Source: JAFGPJ01 sp964612465 (GTDB lineage Bacteria > Planctomycetota > Phycisphaerae > Sedimentisphaerales > Anaerobacaceae). Taken from it: 14,956 nt of DNA. Position 1 is the stretch's first letter. Every line of letters starts with the position of its first letter. Under the pieces are notes generated by a model, which made no database searches, was not told where the DNA came from, and saw only the letters and a list, made by a program, of their open reading frames with translations. Of this stretch, positions 1 to 7,084 are shown one piece after another. The position numbers and the translations under genes were made by a program. The stretch lies in the NCBI GenBank assembly GCA_964612465.1, contig CAZTDF010000111.1, positions 1 to 14,956 of the forward strand. The letters run 5' to 3'.

Positions 1-63
1 TATTTTATAGGAATAACAGTGCATTCAAGGAGAAAAAGTCAGATATCTTAGTAAGGAGATATT

Positions 64-204
64 GTGAAAACAACCATCATTTTGCTCGTTGTTGCAGCGA
101 TTCTGTTCTTCGTTGCCGGTTGCGGTCCGGGCCAGCCATTTGAGATAGAAGGCATGCATACGCCTCAATCTGAATCGCCGGCGCATGTAGTGGCGGCCAG
201 ATAA
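64..204 (+). CDS. Small lipoprotein, 46 residues, function unknown
   Basis: The reading frame begins with GTG and has a good Shine-Dalgarno sequence (AAGGAGA at 53-59). The protein starts MKTT, followed by a hydrophobic stretch of about 15 residues that ends in a lipobox (V-A-G-C, Cys20). It should therefore be cleaved and lipidated at Cys20, leaving a mature peptide of only about 27 residues with several Pro, Gly and Ser. No family is recognised. Small lipoproteins of this sort are commonly anchored in the inner or outer membrane of diderm bacteria. The gene is about 600 bp upstream of the export cluster, so a functional link to it is not shown. The SD and lipobox together make it more credible than a random short frame. 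Confidence 0.6.
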   Translation: MKTTIILLVVAAILFFVAGCGPGQPFEIEGMHTPQSESPAHVVAAR

Positions 205-750
205 AGTCTCATTAGTCGAGCAAACATAACACGAGACAGCAGCAGCCGAAGCGGATGAGTTGTTTCATAATCGTTTTTATAGGCCAACACCAAAAAAGTA
301 AAATGCCGATAGCCGATATGGACTTACGTAGATTAGTATCGGATTACACGATAGCCCTGCCAAATGCTTCTCAAAGTCCATAAGCATGTACTCGGTTTTT
401 CTCAGAGACACCGTAAAATCCTGAGTAATTCCACAACCAGGCGCATATATTTATATAGCTGGCCAAAGATTCGAATATTAACAGTCATTTTTGCAGGAAA
501 ATAGTTCGGATGGGCATATTTTACATCATTATTAACACGTGCATTATAATGCTTGAGAATTTTCTTCAAAATAAGCGCAATAAATTTAGTAATTGGGCGT
601 CTATACCTATATCGCTGACAATGGAATGCTATCTCGTATCAGACTCACAAGCTAACATTTTGCAGGGCACTCATTTTGCGATGTTTCGAAAAAATAAGCA
701 AAAAAAGTTCAAAACCGTAACAAAATGGTAACATTTAACCTGCATAATCA

Positions 751-762
751 CACTTATAAGTG
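751..762. promoter_or_regulatory. Perfect 12-bp palindrome, candidate operator
   Basis: CACTTATAAGTG is its own reverse complement. It overlaps the proposed -35 box of the first adaptor gene, where a dimeric regulator would be expected to bind. No regulator gene is present in the window, so the family cannot be named. Confidence 0.3.
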
Positions 763-781
763 GCTATACAAAATTTATACT
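753..781 (+). promoter_or_regulatory. Candidate sigma70-type promoter of the export operon
   Basis: TATACT at 776-781 is a good -10 match. At a 17-bp spacing it is preceded by a weak -35 (CTTATA at 753-758, 3 of 6 matches). It lies about 30 bp upstream of the GTG start of the first adaptor gene, which gives a short leader. The -35 lies inside a perfect 12-bp palindrome (751-762), so a repressor or activator could act here. This is pattern-matching only. Confidence 0.35.
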
Positions 782-812
782 GACAGTTACTCTTTACAAG
801 AAAGGTTTTAGG

Positions 813-2225
813 GTGAAGAAGTCTCGAATAATTCTTATCGTGATTATCGTCCTCTTAGTGGTCGCTACCGGGATTGGGGTGGCGATCAGGGCCAAATTCA
901 AAGGTGGCAAAAAGCCCACGATAGTCCGTATCGAAAGCGCTCAGCGCGGGGAGTTGATAGAGTTCGTCAGCGCTCCGGGCGAGATCGAGCCAAAAACGAA
1001 TGTGGAGATAAGCGCAAAGGTATCGGCACGAATTGTCGAGCTTCCCTATGATGAAGGGGATGTTGTGACTTGCGGCGATCCAAATGCGAATCCCCCGGTT
1101 CCGGCATCGGTGCTGGTTCGTCTTGATGCTAAAGATCTGGAGAGCCGGCTGGCTTCGGCCGAGGCCGGCCGCGCCGCTCAGGTTGCACAGACAGAAGTCG
1201 ATAAAGCCAGAATTTCCAGTCAGCGGTCGAGTCTTGCCGGCCTTGATGCCTCGCTAAAACAAGCCCAGCGTGATTTGGCACGCCAGAAAGGACTGCTCGA
1301 ATCAAAGGACATCGCTCAGGCTACTTTCGACCAGGCACAGTCTAAATATGACGAGCTCAAGTCACAGTATGAGGCCGCCAAATACACGCTGGAATCGGTG
1401 AATCTGAATTTGGTGGTGTTACAACATAACCTCGAGGTCGCCGATGCCGGGATCGAACAGGCGAAGGAAGCTCTCAGCCATATGACGATATCTTCACCCA
1501 TCGACGGCGTGGTGACACGGCTCGAAGCCGAGGTGGGAGAGATGGTTATCATGGGGACGATGAATAATCCGGGTACCGTGATTATGGAAGTGGCGGACCT
1601 CTCTACAATGCTGCTTGTCGCGCAGGTGGATGAAGCCGACGTAGGCAAATTGGCATTGGGTCAAAAGGCTACGGTCCACGTACAGGCCTTTCCCGACGAG
1701 GAATTCAACGGATTCATCGATTCGATTGCATTGACACACAGAATATCGTCGACCGGCACGAAATACTTCAGGACCGAGATACTGCTGCAGGGTGATGTGA
1801 AGAAATTGTATTCGGGCCTGACAGCCCATGTGGATATCGAGACCATAAAGCACGAAGATGTGCTCAATCTGCCGAGTCAGGCCGTGCTGGGTGTGGCTAT
1901 CGATGATCTGCCTCTGAAGATTCGCGAGAATTCCGCCCAGGTCGATAAAACCAAGACATACGCAACGGTGGTTTACCGCTATATTGACGGCAAGGCCGTC
2001 GTCACGCCGGTTCAAATCGACCAGAGCAACCTGACCAACACCATAATAAAATCAGGCATAACAGAAGAAGACAAAATAGTAGTCGGTCCGTATAAAGTAC
2101 TCGAAAGTATTAAGCACGATCAGATAATACAGGATGAGCGTGAAGCCCAAGCAAAGAGAAAAGACGTTAAAGCTGAAGCTAAAGAAGAAACTGCAGACGA
2201 TGCCAATGATAGCAGCCGAAGCTGA
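813..2225 (+). CDS. Periplasmic adaptor (HlyD/MacA-type membrane fusion protein)
   Basis: This is a membrane fusion protein that would bridge an inner-membrane ABC permease and an outer-membrane channel in a tripartite efflux system. Residues 5-26 form an N-terminal membrane anchor. They are followed by the first half of a biotinyl-lipoyl-like domain (about 60-105), a long alpha-helical hairpin (about 105-222, rich in Ala, Gln, Lys and Glu), the second lipoyl half (SPIDGVV, about 228-245), a beta-barrel (about 262-345) and a membrane-proximal domain (about 347-430). The tail is highly charged. The length of 470 residues is longer than MacA, partly through a Pro-rich insertion of about 14 residues with Cys87 in the lipoyl hairpin. 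The start is GTG with AAAGG at 801-805. The gene overlaps the ATPase gene downstream, as expected for an operon. The substrate cannot be read from the sequence. Confidence 0.9.
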   Translation: MKKSRIILIVIIVLLVVATGIGVAIRAKFKGGKKPTIVRIESAQRGELIEFVSAPGEIEPKTNVEISAKVSARIVELPYDEGDVVTCGDPNANPPVPASVLVRLDAKDLESRLASAEAGRAAQVAQTEVDKARISSQRSSLAGLDASLKQAQRDLARQKGLLESKDIAQATFDQAQSKYDELKSQYEAAKYTLESVNLNLVVLQHNLEVADAGIEQAKEALSHMTISSPIDGVVTRLEAEVGEMVIMGTMNNPGTVIMEVADLSTMLLVAQVDEADVGKLALGQKATVHVQAFPDEEFNGFIDSIALTHRISSTGTKYFRTEILLQGDVKKLYSGLTAHVDIETIKHEDVLNLPSQAVLGVAIDDLPLKIRENSAQVDKTKTYATVVYRYIDGKAVVTPVQIDQSNLTNTIIKSGITEEDKIVVGPYKVLESIKHDQIIQDEREAQAKRKDVKAEAKEETADDANDSSRS

Positions 2226-2991
2226 TAAACCGGTAATTCGACCCCGTAATGATAAATCCGTAATTAAACTACAGGATGTCACACGGGTTTATAAAGTCGG
2301 CGTGGAATCTATACATGCACTTGACGGTATCAGTCTGGAGCTGAACGAGAACGAATATGTCGCTGTAATGGGGGCCTCCGGCTCAGGCAAGAGCACGCTG
2401 ATGAACGTCCTGGGATGTCTGGACAGGGCCACATCCGGATACTATGGACTGGATGGGCAGGACACGACGAGCCTGAGTGACGCGGCGCTGGCCCGCATCC
2501 GTAATGAGCGAATCGGATTTGTCTTTCAGTCGTTCGAGCTGCTCGGTCAGCTATCCGCGCTTAAGAATGTTGAGATGCCGCTTATTTATTCAAAAAACGG
2601 CTGGTGGTCCCGACGCAAACAAGCCAAAAACGTGCTTGAGAGAGTTGGACTGAGCGACCGGATTAAGCACAAGCCGAATCAGCTCTCGGGAGGTGAAAAG
2701 CAACGCGTAGCTATCGCCAGAGCACTTGTTTGTGAGCCAAGTATTCTGCTGGCGGACGAGCCGACAGGCAATCTCGACAGCAAAACAAGCGAAGGCATTA
2801 TGAAACTGTTCGACCGGCTTCACCATGAAGGCCAGACCATTATCATCGTCACGCACGAGGAACATATTGCCCATCACGCCGAGCGAATCATTCACATGAA
2901 AGATGGTCGCGTTGACAGCGATACGCAAAGCAATCGGAATCAGGCAGATAAGGCCAAAAAGCAAAATGACAAACAAGGAGGATTGTCATGA
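2200..2991 (+). CDS. ABC transporter ATPase, MacB/LolD type
   Basis: This is the cytoplasmic ATP-hydrolysing subunit that drives an FtsX-fold permease. All nucleotide-binding motifs are intact in the 263-residue form: Walker A GASGSGKS (58-65), Q-loop Gln110, signature LSGGE (162-166), Walker B ILLADE (182-187) and switch His219 in VTHE. The ADEPTGNLD sequence after Walker B is typical of the MacB/LolD/FtsE group. The start is uncertain. ATG at 2200 (or 2206) is preferred because the family normally starts shortly before the first beta-strand. An upstream in-frame ATG at 2134 would add 22 Lys-rich residues that merely overlap the charged adaptor tail. The gene overlaps the adaptor gene upstream and the permease gene downstream (ATGA), which indicates translational coupling. 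It is the only MacB/LolD-type ATPase in the window. Confidence 0.92.
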   Translation: MPMIAAEADKPVIRPRNDKSVIKLQDVTRVYKVGVESIHALDGISLELNENEYVAVMGASGSGKSTLMNVLGCLDRATSGYYGLDGQDTTSLSDAALARIRNERIGFVFQSFELLGQLSALKNVEMPLIYSKNGWWSRRKQAKNVLERVGLSDRIKHKPNQLSGGEKQRVAIARALVCEPSILLADEPTGNLDSKTSEGIMKLFDRLHHEGQTIIIVTHEEHIAHHAERIIHMKDGRVDSDTQSNRNQADKAKKQNDKQGGLS

Positions 2992-4256
2992 GAGCTGTGC
3001 TGCGAGCGCTAATGGCCTTTATTCGCCTTTTTTATCAGAGTGTCTATCTTTCGCTTGGCCAAATCTGGGCGAACAAAACCAGGTCGATACTCACTACTAT
3101 CGGAATCGTCATCGGTGTCGCCTCAGTTACCGCGGTTATTGCCGCTTTGAGCGGCCTGAAAGCCAAGATCCTGACCCAGGTAGAAACCCTGGGAAGCAAT
3201 ACCATATTCATTCAACCCAAACGTCCCGATACGGGACCTCTGCAGCATGCTCCGTGGTGGAGCATACGATTTCTGCCGGAACATTTTGACGGTATGCTCG
3301 AACACTGCCCTTCAGTAAAGCGATTTGGCCGCCAGACCTGGGCCGGAGGGCGTACTGTCAGCTTCCGTGAGCGGTCGGTGGAAAATGTAAGTATTCGCGG
3401 TATCGAGCCGGCCTGCCATAAAATCGAAAGCCGCCCGGTTACAATCGGAAGGCCACTTTCGGTTATCGACGAAATGCAGGCGCGGCAGGTTTGTCTGATT
3501 GATCCAAAGCTGCGCAATGACCTTCGCCTTGACCGTGACTGCATAGGCCAGCCGATTTTCATAGGTCACAATACATTTTATATTGTCGGCGTGCTCGAAG
3601 CTCGACCGGAATCTTTATTCGGGGGAGGTGACCAGGAGCGTTCCGAGATATTTATTCCGTTCAAGACCAGCTTCAAGCTGAGTCGGTACCTGTACATCGG
3701 GGTCCTTGCCGAAAGCAAGTCCGCCGAAGTTTCGGATGATGCCCGGGCGGAGATAAGTTTCTTTCTCCGGCGCACACGGAATATAAAGCCCGGCGAACCG
3801 GACACGTTTGAGGTGCAATCACTTAAAAACATACTGGAAATGTTCAATAAAATAGCAATTATAGTCACCATGGTGGCCGGTGGGATTGTTGGGATTTCCC
3901 TTCTGGTCGGCGGTGTCGGCATTATGAATATCATGCTTGTCACCGTATCCGAACGAACCAGGGAAATAGGACTTCGCAAGGCGGTGGGAGCGAAAAAAAG
4001 CGCGATTCTAACCCAGTTCCTGATCGAGTCCGTAGTCTTATGCTTTGTCGGCGGTCTTGTCGGAATCGGATTCGGCCAGCTTCTGACTACGGGCATAGCC
4101 AATATCCCGAAAGTTGAACTCGACATGGCATATATTCCCCTTTGGTCGATAGGCATTTCGTTCGGTTTTTCCGGTGCCGTTGGCATATTTTTTGGAATGT
4201 TCCCGGCAGTTAAAGCTGCCAGGCTCGATCCTATTGAGGCTCTTAGACATGAATAA
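2988..4256 (+). CDS. MacB/FtsX-type ABC transporter permease (first copy)
   Basis: This is the inner-membrane permease partner of the ATPase just upstream. It has the standard four-helix plan: TM1 at about 34-54 (ILTTIGIVIGVASVTAVIAA), a large periplasmic domain (about 60-285) and a C-terminal FtsX domain with three helices (about 288-318, 340-366 and 384-408). The conserved segment GGVGIMNIMLVTVSERTREI with the following GLRKAVGA is present (about 308-335), and the protein ends in the family-typical ARLDPIEALRHE. The protein lacks a fused ATPase, unlike E. coli MacB. The start overlaps the ATPase stop (ATGA) and has a strong Shine-Dalgarno AAGGAGG at 2975-2981. MacB-type permeases act as mechanotransmission pumps that push periplasmic substrates through a TolC channel. 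The substrate is unknown. Confidence 0.92.
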   Translation: MRAVLRALMAFIRLFYQSVYLSLGQIWANKTRSILTTIGIVIGVASVTAVIAALSGLKAKILTQVETLGSNTIFIQPKRPDTGPLQHAPWWSIRFLPEHFDGMLEHCPSVKRFGRQTWAGGRTVSFRERSVENVSIRGIEPACHKIESRPVTIGRPLSVIDEMQARQVCLIDPKLRNDLRLDRDCIGQPIFIGHNTFYIVGVLEARPESLFGGGDQERSEIFIPFKTSFKLSRYLYIGVLAESKSAEVSDDARAEISFFLRRTRNIKPGEPDTFEVQSLKNILEMFNKIAIIVTMVAGGIVGISLLVGGVGIMNIMLVTVSERTREIGLRKAVGAKKSAILTQFLIESVVLCFVGGLVGIGFGQLLTTGIANIPKVELDMAYIPLWSIGISFGFSGAVGIFFGMFPAVKAARLDPIEALRHE

Positions 4257-5898
4257 CAAATTTTTTTTAAAATGGTTCCGGCATGCGGTATTTACCGGAT
4301 TGGGACTATTCGTATTAACCGGCTGCGAACAGTTGTCCGGTGATGGAAATTCTTACCAAACCAGGATTGCCCCTGAAAAGATCCGGCAGATAGAAACACT
4401 TGCACTGCAGGAGGCTGCCGAAGAAGAAAAAGCCCCGGCGGATGCCAATGTAGTGCCGCCAAAAGAGCTTGAGCTTACGCTGGAGCAATGCCGGGCACTT
4501 ACGCTGGAGAATAACCTTGACCTGAAAGTGCAGCTTATCAATCCTGCTGTTGCCGCCGAAAAGGTCAGCCAGCAGGAGGCCCAGTTCGAGGCGGCGTTCT
4601 ACTCTAATCTGACATTTTCAAAGACGGATACCCCATCGGCTTCGTTTCTTGATGAAATTTCAGGCTCGCAAGTCGATTATACCAGTACCGGTCTTGGTGT
4701 TCAGATCCCTTTGCGAACCGGTGGCACAGTAAACTTTGACTTAGCCGACAGCCGTGCCAAAACAGGCTCGTTCTACTCGGTATTCGATCCATCTTATAGC
4801 TCGGATATGTCAGTTTCGATCAGTCAGCCGCTGCTTCGAGACGCCGGCAAGCGCGCTAGTACCTATGCGATTCGTATCGCCGAGTATGAGCGGCAAATAA
4901 TCGACGCCAGAACAAAACTCGAAGTTATACGAATTATCGCCGATGTGGATCGTGTGTATTGGCGACTTTATGCGGCCATGAGGGAATTGGATGTGCGGAA
5001 AAAACAGTATGAGCTGGCCAAAGCCCTATACGAACAAGCCGGTCGTTTTGTGGCTGCAGGCGACAAACCGCAGATAGAGATTACCCGAACCGAGGCCGGA
5101 GTCGCACAGCAGCTTGAGGCTATTATTTTAGCTGAAAACAGCGTGCGCGATCGAGAACGTGACCTCAAGCGAACGCTTAATAAGGCGGGCCTGGACATGC
5201 AAGCACCTACGGTGGTGATACCCGCGACCGAGCCGGATCCTGTCCGTTATGAGCTGGAAAAGCACCGATTGCTGGCAACAGCCATGAACAATCGTATGGA
5301 AATGCTCGAGCTGGAGCTGCAAATCGCTGAAGATTTCGCCACTGTCGATTATATGCGGAACCAGTCGCTGCCTTTGGTCACGATGGATTATAAGTATAAT
5401 GTGAACGGCCTGGGTGGTACGAGAGACGATTCATTTGATTTGCTTTTCGATAAGAGATTTGAGGATCATCGAGTCGGGCTGCAACTGTCGGTGCCGCTGG
5501 GAAATGAGGCGGCAAAAAGTCAGCTTAGGCAGGCCTACTACCAGCGCAGGCAGCGGTTGGCCAGCCGGGATAGTCGCGAAGCACTTATTGAACTTGAGGT
5601 GCTTAATGCTATCGACCAGCTTGAGGCGAACTGGCAGCGTGTTCTGGCCAGCAGGCAAAGCACGATCCTTGACAGCCGGCTGTTCGAGGCTGAAAAACGC
5701 CAGTTTGAGCTCGGCCTGGGGACATCTACCGACGTACTTCAGGCGCAGGCAACTTTTGCCGAGTCTCAAAGAGCCGAAATTCTGGCATTGGCCGAGTACC
5801 AGATAGCGCTTGTCGATTTGGCCTACGCCACCGGCACACTGCTCGGGGCCGCAAAAGTAAGATGGGAACCTATTGTGCTTCCGGACAATATACAGTAG
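4249..5898 (+). CDS. TolC-like outer-membrane efflux lipoprotein
   Basis: This is the outer-membrane channel component of the tripartite exporter. The ATG at 4249 is chosen over longer in-frame starts because it gives a proper lipoprotein signal: MNNKFFLKWF, a hydrophobic stretch, then lipobox L-T-G-C with Cys26. GAGG at 4236-4239 is a suitable ribosome binding site. The 549-residue protein has the two-repeat OEP layout. The first repeat opens with LTLEQCRALTLENNLDLKV (about residues 79-97), and both repeats contain long Ala/Gln/Glu-rich helices, including ERQFELGLGTSTDVLQAQ-like motifs near the C-terminus. Acylation at Cys26 resembles OprM/NodT-type factors. The start overlaps the permease stop by 8 bp, so it is probably translated with the transporter. 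It is the only channel gene in the cluster and may serve both adaptor/permease pairs. Confidence 0.92.
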   Translation: MNNKFFLKWFRHAVFTGLGLFVLTGCEQLSGDGNSYQTRIAPEKIRQIETLALQEAAEEEKAPADANVVPPKELELTLEQCRALTLENNLDLKVQLINPAVAAEKVSQQEAQFEAAFYSNLTFSKTDTPSASFLDEISGSQVDYTSTGLGVQIPLRTGGTVNFDLADSRAKTGSFYSVFDPSYSSDMSVSISQPLLRDAGKRASTYAIRIAEYERQIIDARTKLEVIRIIADVDRVYWRLYAAMRELDVRKKQYELAKALYEQAGRFVAAGDKPQIEITRTEAGVAQQLEAIILAENSVRDRERDLKRTLNKAGLDMQAPTVVIPATEPDPVRYELEKHRLLATAMNNRMEMLELELQIAEDFATVDYMRNQSLPLVTMDYKYNVNGLGGTRDDSFDLLFDKRFEDHRVGLQLSVPLGNEAAKSQLRQAYYQRRQRLASRDSREALIELEVLNAIDQLEANWQRVLASRQSTILDSRLFEAEKRQFELGLGTSTDVLQAQATFAESQRAEILALAEYQIALVDLAYATGTLLGAAKVRWEPIVLPDNIQ

Positions 5899-5954
5899 TA
5901 TGTGCCTGATTTTAATTTTTCGCGGCTCAAGGCTCATTTTTGAAAGTGCATATC

Positions 5955-6926
5955 ATGGAAGAACAGAAAGTCGAAGATAACAAAAATGTTGACGAGAAGA
6001 ATGATTCCAAAAGCGCAAAAAGGAAAATCATCTTCTGGGTTTCAGGCCTCGTCGGACTGATAGTTATCTTATTGATTCTCACTTATTTCCTGCTCGGCAA
6101 ACCATCCGAAATCGAATGGCTGTCAAATAAAATGATAGCCATATATATCGCCATAGGCCTGATCGCAGCAGCAGTCGGGGCATGGCTGCTCCTTCGAAAG
6201 ACCCTCAGAACCAGATTGAGAATGCAGAAGGTGATGAAACTGGACCCTGACGTCAATGACTGGCTGATTATCTTCAACTGGACGCCAAAAGTTCTCTACA
6301 CCCCCACCATCGTTGCGTCACTGCTTGCTGCTGTGCTGATGTACTTAAACGAAATCGACTTATGGTTCTTCGGCTCGATCCCCGGGATTGTTATAGGCAG
6401 CATCTGGCTGACAATATTCTTTCTGAATTTCCTTGTGGAGGAATACAGCGTCAGCATCAAAATACTTATTATAACCCTGGTAAGCTTAGGCTGTTTCTTG
6501 TTATGGCTGCACCTGCTCGGCTGGGTCGTCGGTTTCCTGAAGCTTTTCAAACACCTTGCTTTGAGCGTCAACGCCACCGGCTATCTTCTTGTCGGCGTAA
6601 TCGGCATGTTTACAATTCTGATTTCCTGGCTCAAGGGACTTTTCTACTATATGACAATAACACCCAACTATATGAACCTGCAGGAAGGCCCGACCGAATC
6701 AGGTGAACAAATAGGCAGAGAGGATTATAACAGCCGTATCGATACGAGCGATTTCCTCGAACGGCTCATGGGATTCGGAAGGATTATAATAACCTTCAAA
6801 GACAGAAAAAGAGAACCCATCGCGGTGCTCACATGGAGAATTCAAAGGAAGGCACAAATGCTTGAGAAAGTGCGAGCAAAATTCGCGATTGACCATCTCC
6901 AGCAAACTCCGGTTCAGCTTCAATGA
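5955..6926 (+). CDS. Multi-pass membrane protein with possible PH-like C-terminal domain; function unknown
   Basis: No family is recognised with confidence. In the 323-residue form an acidic and basic N-terminus (1-24) precedes about six or seven hydrophobic segments (about 25-47, 60-80, 112-131, 135-160, 166-198 and 207-228). A soluble C-terminal part follows (about 229-323). That part begins YYMTITPNYMNL and contains DTSDFLERLMGFGRIIITF, which resembles the pattern of bacterial PH-like (bPH2/YdbS) domains that follow membrane helices. This assignment is tentative. ATG at 5955 has GAAAG just upstream. TTG at 5940 with AAGG at 5929-5932 is an alternative start and would add five residues. The gene sits 56 bp after the TolC-like gene and before the second adaptor, so it is probably co-transcribed and may be an accessory factor of the exporter. 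Confidence 0.75.
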   Translation: MEEQKVEDNKNVDEKNDSKSAKRKIIFWVSGLVGLIVILLILTYFLLGKPSEIEWLSNKMIAIYIAIGLIAAAVGAWLLLRKTLRTRLRMQKVMKLDPDVNDWLIIFNWTPKVLYTPTIVASLLAAVLMYLNEIDLWFFGSIPGIVIGSIWLTIFFLNFLVEEYSVSIKILIITLVSLGCFLLWLHLLGWVVGFLKLFKHLALSVNATGYLLVGVIGMFTILISWLKGLFYYMTITPNYMNLQEGPTESGEQIGREDYNSRIDTSDFLERLMGFGRIIITFKDRKREPIAVLTWRIQRKAQMLEKVRAKFAIDHLQQTPVQLQ

Positions 6927-6932
6927 ATGAGC

Positions 6933-6942
6933 GAAACGTTTC
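6933..6942. promoter_or_regulatory. Perfect 10-bp palindrome in the gap before the second adaptor
   Basis: GAAACGTTTC is self-complementary and lies six bases after the stop of the membrane protein gene. It could be an operator for the second adaptor/permease pair, but no good promoter boxes were found next to it. A 10-bp palindrome can also occur by chance. Confidence 0.15.
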
Positions 6943-7084
6943 CTATGTGAAAACAATAAATTGCCTTTTAGAAATATTTGCTCCGTCTTAAAACATGCGC
7001 AACTTCCTGCGGCGGTGAGGTTGCCTCGATTAACGAAGAACAGGCCGACGTGGATGCGAAGGGGATTTATCAAGGAAATCAAAT

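Larger units (their letters stand above)
205..812. other. 608-bp AT-rich region without a convincing gene
   Basis: No frame here has both a convincing ribosome binding site and protein-like composition. The longest frame (510-731, 73 residues) and a 42-residue frame (255-383) look accidental. The stretch contains a perfect 9-bp inverted repeat (TATGGACTT at 317-325 and AAGTCCATA at 374-382) and a nested 6-bp one (ATGCTT 364-369, AAGCAT 382-387). It ends in a likely promoter region for the adaptor gene. The region may carry regulatory sequence or a non-coding RNA, but nothing identifies one. Confidence 0.5.

Noticed and set aside
43..62. Hairpin ATATCT/AGATAT around the SD of the small lipoprotein gene
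   Set aside because: The 6-bp stem is AT-rich and too weak to argue for a thermosensor or riboswitch.
255..383. 42-residue frame starting with ATG
   Set aside because: No ribosome binding site and no recognisable features, and it overlaps the inverted repeats at 317-382.
510..731. 73-residue open frame in the AT-rich upstream region
   Set aside because: It is AT-rich with many Asn, Lys, Ile and Phe and no domain or signal. The AGGAAA ten bases upstream is weak support. Composition matches random translation of AT-rich DNA.
2134..2199. Upstream start for the ABC ATPase adding 22 residues
   Set aside because: The extra residues are a Lys-rich shadow of the adaptor's charged tail, and the ATG lacks a properly spaced ribosome binding site.
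4174..4248. Longer start for the TolC-like protein
   Set aside because: It would bury the clear lipoprotein signal peptide that begins at 4249, and it lies wholly inside the permease gene.
6923..6991. 22-residue frame overlapping the stop of the membrane protein gene by ATGA
   Set aside because: No conserved features, and a start overlapping a stop occurs easily by chance.
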